From Elusimicrobiota bacterium (GTDB lineage: Bacteria; Elusimicrobiota; Elusimicrobia; F11), in NCBI GenBank assembly GCA_022072025.1, contig JAJVIP010000030.1:1-64000 (forward strand): a stretch of 64,000 nucleotides of DNA. The letters are read 5' to 3'. Under the pieces are notes generated by a model, which did not search any database, had not been told where the DNA came from, and saw only the letters and a program-made list of their open reading frames with translations. This document shows, one piece after another, positions 24,623 to 33,650 of this stretch (its first letter is position 1; every line of letters begins with the position of its first letter). A program made the translations under genes and the position numbers.

Positions 24623-26343
24623 GCGCGCGCCCCAGCGGTCGTGAGAGCTGGTTGGAACGCGCGCCGAAGATCGGCGGCCCGCAACACGCGGTTGATCCGG
24701 TTCTGATTGAAATAAAAGCTCAACGCGCATGATGCCTCGTAACGCGTCATTGGCGTGTTCATCGCCTGATGCTGATAAAGATAGCTGAGCTGTTTTGCGG
24801 TGGGCGGATAATGAAGCCACCGGCGCGATTTGTGCGCCGCTTCTTCCGTTTCATTTGCATTCATCCAATCATCCGCCGATGCCAAACACGCCGTGCGGTC
24901 TCCGGTGTAAATGACGCGGGGCCACTCTTCGCTCGTTCCGCCCACCGCCCGCCAAAGCCCGTCCCGCAGAAAAACGCCCGCCCACGCGTTAAATCCGGTC
25001 GCGACAAGCGATGTGCCGTCACGGTTTATGTCGCACCATTGGAACGACGAACGCCCCAGCAAATCAATCTCCGTCATCCGAAAATCGTTTATCGACTCAC
25101 CCGGTATCCCCATAAACGCATACCCACAAAACGGACATTCCATCATGCGCTTGTGGATCGACGCGTGACATTCTGGGCAAACCTTTGTTGGCGGTTCGAT
25201 GATGGCGACCGCACTCTCTTCGCTGGGTGCGGCGACTTTGTTCTCCCGTAAGTTGATGTCCTGTTCAATGGTGCCGTGCTTGAGAGCGGAGATCCCAAAA
25301 TCCAAAACGACGCAGTCCGATTTCTCTACGCCCGGATGAATGGCCGGATCAACTTTCCTTAACCCCCGGCCGATCATTTGAATCATCGTTGACTTGCGGG
25401 AACATGGCCGCAGGAGAACCACGCACGACACCGGAGGACAGTCCCATCCTTCCGTGGCCACCGCGACGTTCACAAGAACCTGCGTCTCTCCCGTGTCCAG
25501 GCGATTGAAGATACATTCCCGTTCTTGGTCGGGCGTCTTTCCGGTCACCAACTCCGTCGCGACGCCAGCCTCGCGAAAGCATTCGGTTACATGTTCCGCG
25601 TGTTTGACCGTCGAACAGAAAACCACCGACCGCCGTCCACCGGCCTTGTCCTTCCAATGCTTAATCACCTCTTCGGTGAGCGGACGCGTATCCATGATCT
25701 CCTCGACCTCGTCCATGTCATATTCGTCGCCATCCATATCGACGCGACTCAGCTCTTCGTTCACGCCCAGATCGATGACGAATGTTCGCGGGACGACCAA
25801 GTGCCCCGCGGCGATCATCTCTCTCAACGTGATTTGATCCGCGCAATTGTCAAACACGTCCCGAAGCGTTTTCCCGTCGCCTCTGTTCGGCGTGGCGGTC
25901 ACGCCAAAAAGATGCAGAAGCGGATTTCTTTCCCGCGCCGCAGCGATGATCCGTTTGTAGGTGTCCGCGTGGGCGTGGTGCGCCTCGTCCACAACGAGGA
26001 TTTTCAACGAAGGAATGTCGTCCAGATTCTTTTTCCGCGCCAGCGTTTGCACCATTGCGAACACCGCGTTGCCCTTCCACGATTTTTCCGACGCGTTCAC
26101 CACGGACACGTCCAGATGCGGATTCACTTTCTTGAACTTGGCCATGTTCTGCGCGGTGATTTCGTCGCGGTGACCCAAAACGCACGCTTTCTCGCCGGAC
26201 CCGTTCAACATTTGCCCGACCACCGCGGAAAGCATGATGGTTTTACCGGAACCCGTCGGGGCGACACCGAGCGTGTTGCCCCGCTCAAGAAGCGCCTTGA
26301 CGCTTTTCTCGACGAATTCCTTTTGGCGAACGCGAAGAATCAT
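24619..26343 (-). CDS. DEAD/DEAH-box SF2 helicase with zinc ribbon
   Basis: A protein of 574 residues. Motifs in order: Walker A VAPTGSGKT (about 27-35), DEAH (about 119-122) in VVDEAHHAHADTY, motif III-like VTATPNRGDG, motif V ATEGWDCP and motif VI QMIGRGLRK. A four-Cys zinc ribbon follows (CPECHASIHKRMMECPFCGY), then a C-terminal helical part with WLHYPPTAKQLSYLY, seen in other phage helicases of this type. It probably drives branch migration or fork restart in phage replication/recombination. The stop overlaps the primase start, and the SSB-like gene lies 15 bases upstream. Confidence 0.9.
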   Translation of the reverse strand: MILRVRQKEFVEKSVKALLERGNTLGVAPTGSGKTIMLSAVVGQMLNGSGEKACVLGHRDEITAQNMAKFKKVNPHLDVSVVNASEKSWKGNAVFAMVQTLARKKNLDDIPSLKILVVDEAHHAHADTYKRIIAAARERNPLLHLFGVTATPNRGDGKTLRDVFDNCADQITLREMIAAGHLVVPRTFVIDLGVNEELSRVDMDGDEYDMDEVEEIMDTRPLTEEVIKHWKDKAGGRRSVVFCSTVKHAEHVTECFREAGVATELVTGKTPDQERECIFNRLDTGETQVLVNVAVATEGWDCPPVSCVVLLRPCSRKSTMIQMIGRGLRKVDPAIHPGVEKSDCVVLDFGISALKHGTIEQDINLRENKVAAPSEESAVAIIEPPTKVCPECHASIHKRMMECPFCGYAFMGIPGESINDFRMTEIDLLGRSSFQWCDINRDGTSLVATGFNAWAGVFLRDGLWRAVGGTSEEWPRVIYTGDRTACLASADDWMNANETEEAAHKSRRWLHYPPTAKQLSYLYQHQAMNTPMTRYEASCALSFYFNQNRINRVLRAADLRRAFQPALTTAGARA

Positions 26344-26358
26344 GAAGCGCGCCCGCGA

Positions 26359-26841
26359 TTAAAACTTCAGATCCGATTGCGATGGGGCCGCTGCTGCTGC
26401 CGGTGGCGTTGAAGCTGGCTTTGGCGCAGTTACTTTTGTTTTGTCGGTTTCCTCGCCTTCCACAAAGAACTTGGAGATTTTGTTTCGCTTCTTGCCTTCG
26501 TACTCGTCTACGATCACATGGGCGCGGCAGTATTTGTGAAGATATTCGTCGGTGTCGAAGTCGAGCGAGCCGTCGTACGGCAACCCCAGCGCGTGGTTGA
26601 CGCGGAGCCAGATCCCATGCCCCGGCTGTTTGGCCGGAATAAAGGTGACCGTGTGAAAACACCGGCCCACGGATTTTCCGTCGAACGTCATGATGTCGAA
26701 GGTGAGATCGACCTTCTGGCGTTTGGTTTCGTTGGTGAGGCCGTCCGTTTTATCGATAACCTCGACCATGTAATCTCCTTCGGGCGCGAGCGAAAACCCC
26801 GCGCTTTCTTCTTTGGCGTCTGCTTCGATTTGGACTCTCAT
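26359..26841 (-). CDS. SSB-like protein (DUF669-type)
   Basis: A protein of 160 residues. The body (about 1-125) is strand-rich ([43 protein letters not shown]), as in DUF669-type phage proteins. A P/A-rich linker ends in QSDLKF. An acidic-aromatic last residue group after a flexible linker resembles the protein-interaction tail of SSB proteins. Together with the Sak4-like ATPase immediately upstream (ATGA overlap) this supports a single-strand DNA-binding partner in recombination and replication. Confidence 0.6.
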   Translation of the reverse strand: MRVQIEADAKEESAGFSLAPEGDYMVEVIDKTDGLTNETKRQKVDLTFDIMTFDGKSVGRCFHTVTFIPAKQPGHGIWLRVNHALGLPYDGSLDFDTDEYLHKYCRAHVIVDEYEGKKRNKISKFFVEGEETDKTKVTAPKPASTPPAAAAAPSQSDLKF

Positions 26842-27644
26842 GACTTTCCTCCTTCTTTTTGAATTGGATTGGTTGCGATTGGTTTGAAAACAGCTTCAAA
26901 GGCGGAGTAGGGGTTTTCTCTGGGGAGCATGATGGTTTTGTCGTTCAGCTCGTCGACGCGGGAACCCCAGGTGCCGAGCGGTCCGCCTTGGAAGGTGACG
27001 TAGTACGCGGTGCCGGAGCCGAGAGGTTTCTTGAAGACGTAACCGATCATGTCGGCTTGCGCCGCGATGAACGCGCCCGCTTTGCCGGGCATGTTGATTC
27101 CGGCCGGTGTAATAGGGTTTCCGTTCGCATCCAGCTTCGGCTCTTTGCAGTGCGCGATCAGGATCACGAGTTTTTTCGAGCCTTTGAGGAACAGCGTCAG
27201 GCTCTCGACGCGACGGCGGTATTCGCCCCATAACTCGAAACCGTCGACGCCTTGCTTGCGCTCGGTGATCGTTTCAAGTCCGCGAGAACGGGCGATTTCG
27301 TCCTCGAGCCAATCGCTCAACACATCAATCGTGTCGATCACAATCGTCTTGATCGATGGCTCTTTCACAACCGCCTTCAACACTTCGCGGAATTCATTGA
27401 GATCACTGATGTTGTGGATCCGGCCCGAAACTCGGTCGCCGCCGCTCGGCTCCAATTCCAACACGTACGAGTCCACAAACGAACCCGCGAATGTGGATTT
27501 GCCGGACTTCGGATGGCCGACAAGAATGAACAAGCCTTCCGTCGGGAGTCCGGTTTTTGGTTTGGTGCGGTACGGAACCAGCGCGGGCCCCGGACTTTTT
27601 GCTTCTTGGGTTGGTAACCCATCTGATTTTTTCTCTGGTGTCAT
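26838..27644 (-). CDS. Sak4-like RecA-fold ATPase (AAA_24 type)
   Basis: About 268 residues. ATG 27644 is chosen because AAGGAGG lies nine bases upstream. Walker A is [10 protein letters not shown] (about 43-52). Walker B is [12 protein letters not shown], then a RecA-like helical part and [10 protein letters not shown], a sensor-type motif. Phage proteins of this type (Sak4) promote single-strand annealing or strand exchange. It stands between a PD-(D/E)XK nuclease and an SSB-like gene, the classic exonuclease-annealase-SSB set. Confidence 0.8.
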   Translation of the reverse strand: MTPEKKSDGLPTQEAKSPGPALVPYRTKPKTGLPTEGLFILVGHPKSGKSTFAGSFVDSYVLELEPSGGDRVSGRIHNISDLNEFREVLKAVVKEPSIKTIVIDTIDVLSDWLEDEIARSRGLETITERKQGVDGFELWGEYRRRVESLTLFLKGSKKLVILIAHCKEPKLDANGNPITPAGINMPGKAGAFIAAQADMIGYVFKKPLGSGTAYYVTFQGGPLGTWGSRVDELNDKTIMLPRENPYSAFEAVFKPIATNPIQKEGGKS

Positions 27645-27670
27645 TGTTGTCGCCTCCTTGATGTGCGAAT

Positions 27671-28456
27671 TCAAAACATGAAATGGGGTTTATCGAGTGA
27701 TTCTTTGAGCGCCTTCGCGGCGAGAAACGTTTGGAACGAAAGGTTGAGGTCGAGGAGTTCTTTGGCTTCGAAATCGATGGGCGGCTTTTTACCGAAGCGA
27801 ACGATGATGGCCTCCTCAACCGGCAGCTCAAATGTTTCTCGGAAGGCTTGAGCGTAAGCGGCGACCTGGAGCGCGTACTCCGTCCAGATGCCAGAAGAAG
27901 TTTTCCAATCGAGGATGATGAGCTTGCCGTTCCGCCGGCCGAGAGCGTCTAGACTTCCGCCGTAACCGTGTTCGACACTGGCCACTTTGGTGTCGCCGGC
28001 GACCAACTCGATGCCGGCTCTCATCCACCAGTCCCGGAAGGATTGGACAGGCCCCTCGATCGCTTCCGGGACTGACTCGGGTTCTTTGCCGTGGATGATG
28101 AGATCGATGAACGCGTGAGCTTGGGTGCCTAAGTCGGCGGCCTCGTCTTTGATTTGGTCGGGCCGTTTTTTTGCTTCTTTCAAAATGGTTTCAATCCACG
28201 GTTTATTGAGGAGGATCTTGGCGAGGTCTTTTCCATCAAGACGTTTAAGGAGCGCGGACTCGACGGACGCGAGCGCTTCTTTCTTCGCCCACGGCACGAG
28301 TGCGGGCTTATTAATGATGGAGAGGAATCCTGTGACGCTGGGATATCGCGCCGTTTCGCCACCGGATGACACGTCGTACAGATGGGATTTTCCCTCGATG
28401 ACGAGGTCGACACGATACGTTGGCGTCAACGTGAATGATGAAGGCGCGGGAATCAT
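27671..28456 (-). CDS. PD-(D/E)XK exonuclease
   Basis: A protein of 261 residues. Visible motifs are DLGTQAHAFIDLI (His of motif I), VEHGYGGSLDALGR (the Asp of PD) and KLIILDWKTSS (D/E-x-K), followed by YALQVAAYAQAF (the QxxxY motif). This is the RecB/lambda-exonuclease-like layout of phage recombination nucleases. It would resect DNA ends for the Sak4-like annealase encoded next. It overlaps the upstream small gene by four bases. Confidence 0.85.
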   Translation of the reverse strand: MIPAPSSFTLTPTYRVDLVIEGKSHLYDVSSGGETARYPSVTGFLSIINKPALVPWAKKEALASVESALLKRLDGKDLAKILLNKPWIETILKEAKKRPDQIKDEAADLGTQAHAFIDLIIHGKEPESVPEAIEGPVQSFRDWWMRAGIELVAGDTKVASVEHGYGGSLDALGRRNGKLIILDWKTSSGIWTEYALQVAAYAQAFRETFELPVEEAIIVRFGKKPPIDFEAKELLDLNLSFQTFLAAKALKESLDKPHFMF

Positions 28457-28788
28457 CTCTCGCCTTCCTTTTGTGAAGAGGCAGGAGATTTGAACCCTTT
28501 CGCCAAAAGGCGTTCGGTTCGGAACGCCTCGTCCCCGAATTCACGAGCAACAACCGAAGCGAACAATTGAGCAAGATGTTTGCCGACATCCGTCGACTTA
28601 TCGATTACAACGACTCTCGCGTGACGGTCGAAATAGAAGGTGCTGTCCAACCTGAATCGCGCCTTGCCGAAGATGCTCTCGGTGTTGAAACACGACCAGA
28701 AGAGACATTCTTCGATCTCTTTGACCGGAATGGTTTCTCGAAATGTGAACTTGTAAACGCCGTTTTCCATAAAGGGTCTCCTACTCAC
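28453..28788 (-). CDS. Hypothetical early phage protein
   Basis: Up to 111 residues; ATG 28770 (MENGVYKFTFRET) is the more natural start since 28788 overlaps the sigma-like gene. The N-terminal part is strand-rich (VYKFTFRETIPVKEIEECLFWS), with two Cys-free strands after it and a C-terminal helix. No family recognised. It lies between the sigma-like gene and the recombination nuclease and is coupled to the latter by ATGA. Confidence 0.55.
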   Translation of the reverse strand: MSRRPFMENGVYKFTFRETIPVKEIEECLFWSCFNTESIFGKARFRLDSTFYFDRHARVVVIDKSTDVGKHLAQLFASVVAREFGDEAFRTERLLAKGFKSPASSQKEGER

Positions 28789-29335
28789 CCTCTACCGGAT
28801 CGGCGGAATATTTTTCCGGGGCGTTGGTTATCGGCGTGAAATAATCTTTCAATCCCTCGTCCATAATGGCGCGGCCCATGCGTTGGAGTTCGGTGTGAAG
28901 CGTAGTGCGGGGCTTTTTGATGAGGCGGGAGATTTCGCTTGGCGTGTAACCCTTAATAATTAAGGAACCAATGTCCCGTTGGTCCTGATTGAGTCGGCGA
29001 AACATGCGTTCGGCGTCATAACGGAAGTCAACGGCAGAGAATGGACATCTTGATTGACCGCCCAAGGAATGCGAATCGGAAATCGTTTCGGACAACGCCT
29101 GGCTCTCGCCGTCATCCGATGCCATTTCTTGATCCAACGACACCGTTCGAAATCCCTTGCCCCGTTTCAACGCGTTGCGAGCTTCGATGAGATTTAGAAT
29201 GGCTTTGTCCAAAACAAAGCTCAGGAATTGCTCGAGCGAGGCGCCCGACTGATGATCCGGCCGATATTGATCGCGCCTCCGAATAATGATGAGTAACAGC
29301 TCCTGCTCCATGTCCTGCCCATCCTCCTTTGTCAA
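28781..29335 (-). CDS. Sigma factor-like protein
   Basis: A protein of 184 residues. The middle has a region 2-like helix (LEQFLSFVLDKAILNLIEARNALKRG). The end has a region 4-type helix-turn-helix (RLNQDQRDIGSLIIKGYTPSEISRLIKKPRTTLHTELQRM). The overall size fits an ECF-like sigma factor. It is the first gene after the terminator at 29451-29506, so it may open the main early/late transcript and redirect host RNA polymerase to phage promoters. A divergent sigma-like DNA-binding regulator is the alternative. Confidence 0.65.
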   Translation of the reverse strand: MTKEDGQDMEQELLLIIIRRRDQYRPDHQSGASLEQFLSFVLDKAILNLIEARNALKRGKGFRTVSLDQEMASDDGESQALSETISDSHSLGGQSRCPFSAVDFRYDAERMFRRLNQDQRDIGSLIIKGYTPSEISRLIKKPRTTLHTELQRMGRAIMDEGLKDYFTPITNAPEKYSADPVEGE

Positions 29336-29450
29336 TCGATATCGATGCCTCGCGTCGTCACTCTTTTTTTTTCGCCATCCTCAGTTCCATTTCCGTCGGT
29401 TTTTTCACGGTTGCCTCCTCCTGGGTTTTTAATTTCGGCCGTTCGGACAA

Positions 29451-29506
29451 AAAAATAGGGGGCTGCTGGCTCCTTGGATTTCAAGGTGCCAACAGCCCCC
29501 GTTTTT
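29451..29506. terminator. Bidirectional terminator
   Basis: Stem ggggctgctggc (29459-29470) with gccaacagcccc (29488-29499), one G/T-type mismatch, extended by inner ccttg/caagg. T-runs occur on both strands (A-run 29450-29456 and T-run 29502-29506). It separates the short regulator transcript (30134-29554) from the sigma-like gene on the minus strand. Confidence 0.8.
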
Positions 29507-29553
29507 CGGTCGGCTATCGGTCGTTAAAGGTTAATGCGGGAATTCCCACTGAA

Positions 29554-29892
29554 TTATTTGATCTCGGTCGTCCATCCTCCTTCATCAATGCAAACTCGAA
29601 CCGGCTCACCGGATTCAATCTTGATGATGGGGATCGATTGAACGGCGTTCTTTTCACAGATGCTCATCACGGTTTGCCAGCTGTTGGGAATCGGTTGGTT
29701 TTCGCTGAATGGAGGAGTAGGGGTGGCCGGTTTGGTGAAGACGCTTTTCACGAATCTTCCAACCTTGGTGATCGCCCCTCGTTGCACCTGGCAATCGGTC
29801 AACTCGCCAAACCAAAGGTCATGGCACCGGCGCATCAGACCCTTCCAGCTTGCGGGAAGACTTGAGATGACAGGAGTGCGCTTTGGATTCAT
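29554..29892 (-). CDS. Hypothetical phage protein
   Basis: A 112-residue protein with ATG overlapping the HTH stop (ATGA). No family recognised. Notable parts are SSLPASWKGLMRRCHDLWFGELTDCQVQRGAITKVGRFVKSVF, which may be a basic helical domain, and a strand-rich end (VRVCIDEGGWTTEIK). Cotranscribed with the HTH gene and ended by the terminator at 29451-29506. Probably an early regulatory or replication accessory protein. Confidence 0.55.
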   Translation of the reverse strand: MNPKRTPVISSLPASWKGLMRRCHDLWFGELTDCQVQRGAITKVGRFVKSVFTKPATPTPPFSENQPIPNSWQTVMSICEKNAVQSIPIIKIESGEPVRVCIDEGGWTTEIK

Positions 29893-30134
29893 GCCTTCTC
29901 TCGAAGTGAGAAGAGATCTTCAAATCGGAAAGGTGGAAGTCCCCGTAATGAATGGGATTCGTTGAGCGTTTTAAGCATTCGCTCTCGCAGCCGAGGCGAT
30001 GGGTTCCTATCACCGCACAACAACTGAGACATATAAGCGCTGCTGACGCTCAAACGCCGAGCAAAGGCGTTCTGCGAGAGGTTCCGCCGCGCCAATAATC
30101 GTTTTAAGGTTAGAGTTTTCAATTTCACAATCAC
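29889..30134 (-). CDS. XRE-type HTH regulator (Cro-like)
   Basis: An 81-residue protein starting with GTG after AGGAAG. The N-terminal 55 residues are a lambda-repressor-type helix-turn-helix (LLARRNLSQNAFARRLSVSSAYMSQLLCGDRNPSPRLRERML). It is the first gene of the minus-strand transcript, divergent from the repressor at 30295, the position of a Cro-type protein. It probably binds the shared operator at 30202-30219. Confidence 0.8.
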   Translation of the reverse strand: MIVKLKTLTLKRLLARRNLSQNAFARRLSVSSAYMSQLLCGDRNPSPRLRERMLKTLNESHSLRGLPPFRFEDLFSLREKA

Positions 30135-30177
30135 GCTTTTCTTCCTGCGAAAAAATGTTATCTTCTGCTAGTTTCAG

Positions 30178-30219
30178 AATATAGCACAAGAAAATAGGGA
30201 GTTAAAGCAACTGCTTTAA
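30178..30219 (-). promoter_or_regulatory. Divergent control region: operator and leftward promoter
   Basis: The 18-bp palindrome ttaaagca-ac-tgctttaa (30202-30219) is a good repressor/Cro operator candidate. On the minus strand TTTAAC (30206-30201) and TATATT (30183-30178) are 17 bases apart, resembling -35 and -10 boxes, so repressor binding would block the -35. The remaining gap 30135-30294 shows no gene. Confidence 0.55.
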
Positions 30220-30294
30220 TATTTCACTTGCAAAAGATAGCTGTAATTCCTAGACTGCCGTCGATAAATCACGAACAAAAAGGGAGACCATTGA

Positions 30295-30675
30295 ATGGAA
30301 GAAAAGAAGGATGACCGCCCCACTCCAATGGATTTCGGGGAGATCATTAAGAAGATCCGGACGGACAAGGATCTGACGCTGAAGGCCGCCGCCGAGATGA
30401 CCGGCATCGCCGAGGCTTACCTCTGGCAGTTGGAAAATGGCGAAAGAAAATCGCCGAGACCCGAAACGATCAAAAAACTGGCCGACGGGTATGGGGTTCC
30501 GGCGCAGCATCTACTGGCCTGCGCCGGCTACTTACCCACGAAAGAGGAAATGAAGGAAGAGGTTGAACAAATTAAAAAGACGCACATCTTCCGGGACTAC
30601 GAAAAACTTTCCGAAAAAGGCAAAAAGGAACTCGAGAACTACCTCCAATATTTGAAAGGCAAGGACACCAAGTAG
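30295..30675 (+). CDS. XRE-family phage repressor
   Basis: A 126-residue protein with GGGAG upstream. The helix-turn-helix covers about 14-70 (GEIIKKIRTDKDLTLKAAAEMTGIAEAYLWQLENGERKSPRPETIKKLADGYGV), followed by a short linker and a helical tail (DYEKLSEKGKKELENYLQYL) likely used for dimerisation. It is divergent from the Cro-like gene and directly followed by an ImmA/IrrE-like peptidase. That is the immA/immR arrangement in which the peptidase cleaves the repressor to induce the element. Confidence 0.85.
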   Translation: MEEKKDDRPTPMDFGEIIKKIRTDKDLTLKAAAEMTGIAEAYLWQLENGERKSPRPETIKKLADGYGVPAQHLLACAGYLPTKEEMKEEVEQIKKTHIFRDYEKLSEKGKKELENYLQYLKGKDTK

Positions 30676-31655
30676 TGCCTCGCCATTTCAACGACTACCT
30701 CGGGTCGAGCCCTCTTGTCTACGTCAGGCAACTGATGAAGAAGTTCGATTACAAGACGGCTCCGATCCCGGTAGAGGAGATCTCCGAATCGTTGAAATTG
30801 GCTATTGAAGAGGTTGATCCACCAGCGGAGTTGGCAACTACGACGTTGCATGAACAATTGATGCAGGCGTCCAGTTGGCTTGAGCGAGATGAAATGCGGA
30901 TCCGAGTGTATAAACGCGCTCCTCGTAAACGTAAGCGACTCAGCATCTGTCACGAAAATACGCATTTCATTATTCCGTATCACGTTGGAATCAACCCCTT
31001 TTGCCCGGATGCCGACGATCCAGCAAATCGGAAAAACACCGAAAGAGAAGCCTTCCACGGCGCAGCCGCGCAGATCTTCTACCTGAAGATTTTCATGCCG
31101 GATCTATTGAGTTTCGACTGTCCAAGCCTTACGGCCATCGAACAACTTGCTGACCGTTATGACGCTTCATTAGAGGCCACCGCGAATTGGTACGCAAAGG
31201 TCCACCCAGGAAAATGCGCGGTGGTCGTCGCGACAATTCCGGACCCACCAGTCAATGGGTTGAACGGCGTAAACGGCAATGATCAGTTGCTTCCCAACTT
31301 ACAGCCATCGGACAAACCTGGCCCCATCTGGTTACCGAGAAATGGATCACATTATTCCAACGGCTTACCGCACACCCTCCACGTCAACTACAGCATCCCC
31401 TCACAACGATTCCCAAATTGGATTCCCAGTAACCGCAAAATCCCGGACACAAGCCTTATCTATCAGTGCTGGCAATCAAACGAAAACAAAACCGGCGAGA
31501 TCCCCGCGTCGGATTTTGGGTCAACAACGCCGACTCGATTCTTCGCTGAATGCAGACCGTTTCAATCCAACGGCAAGCCCGCCGTCTTGACCCTCCTCTG
31601 GATTCAAGACAAACAACTCGATCTTGCGATTTCTTCGCCTTACGTCGGCTGGTAG
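30675..31655 (+). CDS. ImmA/IrrE-like metallopeptidase
   Basis: A 326-residue protein, GTG start sharing a base with the repressor stop. The zinc motif HENTH (about 93-97) in ICHENTHFIIPYH and the following helix EREAFHGAAAQIFYLKIFMP (third ligand Glu) are typical of the ImmA/IrrE family, as is the later helix YDASLEATANWYAKVHPGKCAVV. The C-terminal half (about 200-326) is proline/asparagine-rich and strand-like without known identity. It probably senses DNA damage or a signal and inactivates the adjacent repressor. Confidence 0.85.
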   Translation: MPRHFNDYLGSSPLVYVRQLMKKFDYKTAPIPVEEISESLKLAIEEVDPPAELATTTLHEQLMQASSWLERDEMRIRVYKRAPRKRKRLSICHENTHFIIPYHVGINPFCPDADDPANRKNTEREAFHGAAAQIFYLKIFMPDLLSFDCPSLTAIEQLADRYDASLEATANWYAKVHPGKCAVVVATIPDPPVNGLNGVNGNDQLLPNLQPSDKPGPIWLPRNGSHYSNGLPHTLHVNYSIPSQRFPNWIPSNRKIPDTSLIYQCWQSNENKTGEIPASDFGSTTPTRFFAECRPFQSNGKPAVLTLLWIQDKQLDLAISSPYVGW

Positions 31656-31712
31656 CCGGAAAATCTTGCCTCAATTCCGGTAGAGCATGAGTAAGAGCCT
31701 GCGCTCTTACTT

Positions 31713-31895
31713 ATGGAAGCCTCGTATCGGCACATCGACCCTGAAAAAATGACGTCTCAAGAACGCTTGGATCGAATCGTTGAGATTTTGGTTCAGGGCG
31801 GACTCCGGTTGGCTGAAGAGGAAAAGGCTTTGGAAAAACAGCGGCTGGCTCAACCAATGGAGAACGTTCGCCCATCGTTGGAAATTCTTCTGTGA
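31713..31895 (+). CDS. Small ORF preceding the recombinase
   Basis: A 60-residue helical protein (MTSQERLDRIVEILVQGGLRLAEEEKALEKQRLAQ) ending just upstream of the recombinase. The internal ATG at 31749 (MTSQERL) is an alternative start. Small helical ORFs often precede large serine recombinases and may be recombination directionality or accessory factors. That role is inferred from position only. Confidence 0.5.
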   Translation: MEASYRHIDPEKMTSQERLDRIVEILVQGGLRLAEEEKALEKQRLAQPMENVRPSLEILL

Positions 31896-31962
31896 AGTGG
31901 CGACATCTCCGTCTGGAATGGCCTTGGCTTCGCCTACGCACGAAGGTAAGGTCCTTCCACTA

Positions 31963-33591
31963 ATGAGACCTTCGGCAACCCCAATAAAAGAGTCGGAAAA
32001 GAAAAAGACCATTCATTGTGCTATCTACACGCGCAAATCGACCGATGAGAATCTCCACGGCGACTTCACGTCGCTCGATTCCCAAGCCGAATACTGCCGT
32101 TCATTTATCAAAAGCCGTGAGCCGGAAGGCTGGAAGCCGTTTGAAGAAGCGTACAACGATCCCGGATTTTCCGGCGGCAACATGGATCGCCCAGGGCTGA
32201 AAAAACTCATCAGCGACGCCAAGCAGGGAAAATTTCAGGTGGTGGTCTGCTATAAATATGACCGTCTGAGCCGCAACACCAAAGACTTCCTCTACATCCT
32301 CGATGTTTTCGACCGTTGCGGCGTTGCCTTCGTTTCGGTTACCCAGCCTATCGACACAACCTCATCAATCGGACGGCTCATGCGGTCCATCCTTATGGAT
32401 TTCGCGCAGTTCGAGCGCGAGATGATCGGGGAGAGGACGCGGGATAAGATCTCCGCGATGGCGAGAAAGGGCAAATGGTTCGGTGGCCGACCGATTTTAG
32501 GTTTCGACATCAACTCCGAGACCAAAAAACTTGTTCCGAATCTCGAGGAAGTGAAACAAGTGCAAGAAATGTTTGAAACCTACCTGCGAACCGGATCCCT
32601 GGCCCACACCGTCAAACTTCTGGATGAGAAAGGAATTCGGATGAAGCGGTGGTTGGCGAAGAACGGTGTTGAAAAGGGTGGCTACAAACTCCATAAGGTC
32701 AAATTAGACAGTCTCCTCCGCAATCCCGTCTATATCGGAAATATTCGCCACAACGGGAGCCAGTATAAGGGAGAGCACGAGGCGATCATCCCCGAAAAAC
32801 TTTTCAATGACGTTGGTGACTTGCTCTCTCGAAACGTCAACGGCCAGTTCAAGCGCCCGAACCGGGACGTCGAACGCCATCATTTTCTATTGCGCGGCTT
32901 AGTGCGGTGCGTCCATTGCGACTACGCGATGACGCCCAACTTCGCCTATTCCAAAGGGCACAAGTTTTTCTACTACAAGTGCCTGTCGGTGGTTAAGCTC
33001 GATAAATCGGCTTGCAAGGTGAGAAGCATTCCGGCGAAGGCGCTGGAGGAGTTCGTATTTCGGCGCATGGAACAGCTCAGCCAGAACCAAGAACTTGTGA
33101 CTCGCCTGGTTGACGAAGCTCAAACCCATTCCAAGAACGAGCTTCCGGACAAGTTGGAGGAAAAGCGGTTTGTCATGGCACAATTCGGCCGCATCAAGGA
33201 TCAGGAAGATAACATTGGAAAGATTCTGGCGATGGAGGGGCCGAACTCAAAGCGGTTTGATTACCTGATGCGACAGATCGACGCCCTGCAGGAGCAGAAA
33301 GAGGCAGCCAACGAGAAACTACAAGCGCTTGAAAAAGAGATTCTGGATCTGGAAAGCAAGACCGTCGATGCGGACGTCATGAGGCGAAACTTCGAATCGT
33401 TCCATCGGGTCTGCTCCAAGCTGACGCCGAAAGAGCTAGCCGAGCTGGCCCAGCTCCTCATAAAGTCCGTGGACTTTGACGGCCTGGCCTCGAAGATACG
33501 CATCGTCTACCGAGCCTTGCCCGAAATCAAGTTCGAGAATGGACTAGACGAGGCCGGTTTTGATTACCGTAAGGAACGCCTCCGGGACTAG
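31963..33591 (+). CDS. Large serine recombinase (integrase)
   Basis: About 542 residues from ATG 31963. Earlier in-frame starts (31918, GTG 31897) are possible; the frame further upstream overlaps the small ORF. The catalytic resolvase domain has YTRKSTDE (nucleophile Ser), SLDSQAEYC, YDRLSRNTKDF and MDFAQFEREMIGERTRDK. Next are the recombinase domain, a zinc ribbon beginning CVHC, with later Cys in YYKC and SACK, and a coiled coil with leucine-rich heptads (about 400-480). The final codons lie in the tRNA-Gln 3' end. It integrates and, with a helper, excises the phage. Confidence 0.93.
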   Translation: MRPSATPIKESEKKKTIHCAIYTRKSTDENLHGDFTSLDSQAEYCRSFIKSREPEGWKPFEEAYNDPGFSGGNMDRPGLKKLISDAKQGKFQVVVCYKYDRLSRNTKDFLYILDVFDRCGVAFVSVTQPIDTTSSIGRLMRSILMDFAQFEREMIGERTRDKISAMARKGKWFGGRPILGFDINSETKKLVPNLEEVKQVQEMFETYLRTGSLAHTVKLLDEKGIRMKRWLAKNGVEKGGYKLHKVKLDSLLRNPVYIGNIRHNGSQYKGEHEAIIPEKLFNDVGDLLSRNVNGQFKRPNRDVERHHFLLRGLVRCVHCDYAMTPNFAYSKGHKFFYYKCLSVVKLDKSACKVRSIPAKALEEFVFRRMEQLSQNQELVTRLVDEAQTHSKNELPDKLEEKRFVMAQFGRIKDQEDNIGKILAMEGPNSKRFDYLMRQIDALQEQKEAANEKLQALEKEILDLESKTVDADVMRRNFESFHRVCSKLTPKELAELAQLLIKSVDFDGLASKIRIVYRALPEIKFENGLDEAGFDYRKERLRD

Positions 33592-33650
33592 GATTCGAAC
33601 CTAGACGAGAAGATTCAGAGTCTTCCATCCTACCGTTAGATGATCCCGGA
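33580..33650 (-). tRNA. tRNA-Gln (CTG)
   Basis: On the minus strand the acceptor TCCGGGA (33650-33644) pairs with TCCCGGA (33587-33581), with discriminator G at 33580. The D arm, an anticodon stem GAAGA/TCTTC with loop CTCTGAA giving anticodon CTG, and a T arm CTAGG-TTCGAAT-CCTAG are all present. No CCA is encoded. The recombinase stop codon (33589-33591) lies inside the acceptor/T-arm end, so this is the probable phage attachment site, with the functional tRNA retained on the host side. Confidence 0.93.

Noticed and set aside
25525-26412. 295-codon plus-strand frame opposite the SF2 helicase
   Set aside because: Antisense to a helicase with all motifs; composition (H, R, V) is that of a shadow frame.
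29329-29865. 178-codon plus-strand frame across the terminator and small phage gene
   Set aside because: It runs through a bidirectional terminator and opposes a gene with ATGA coupling; no domain was seen.
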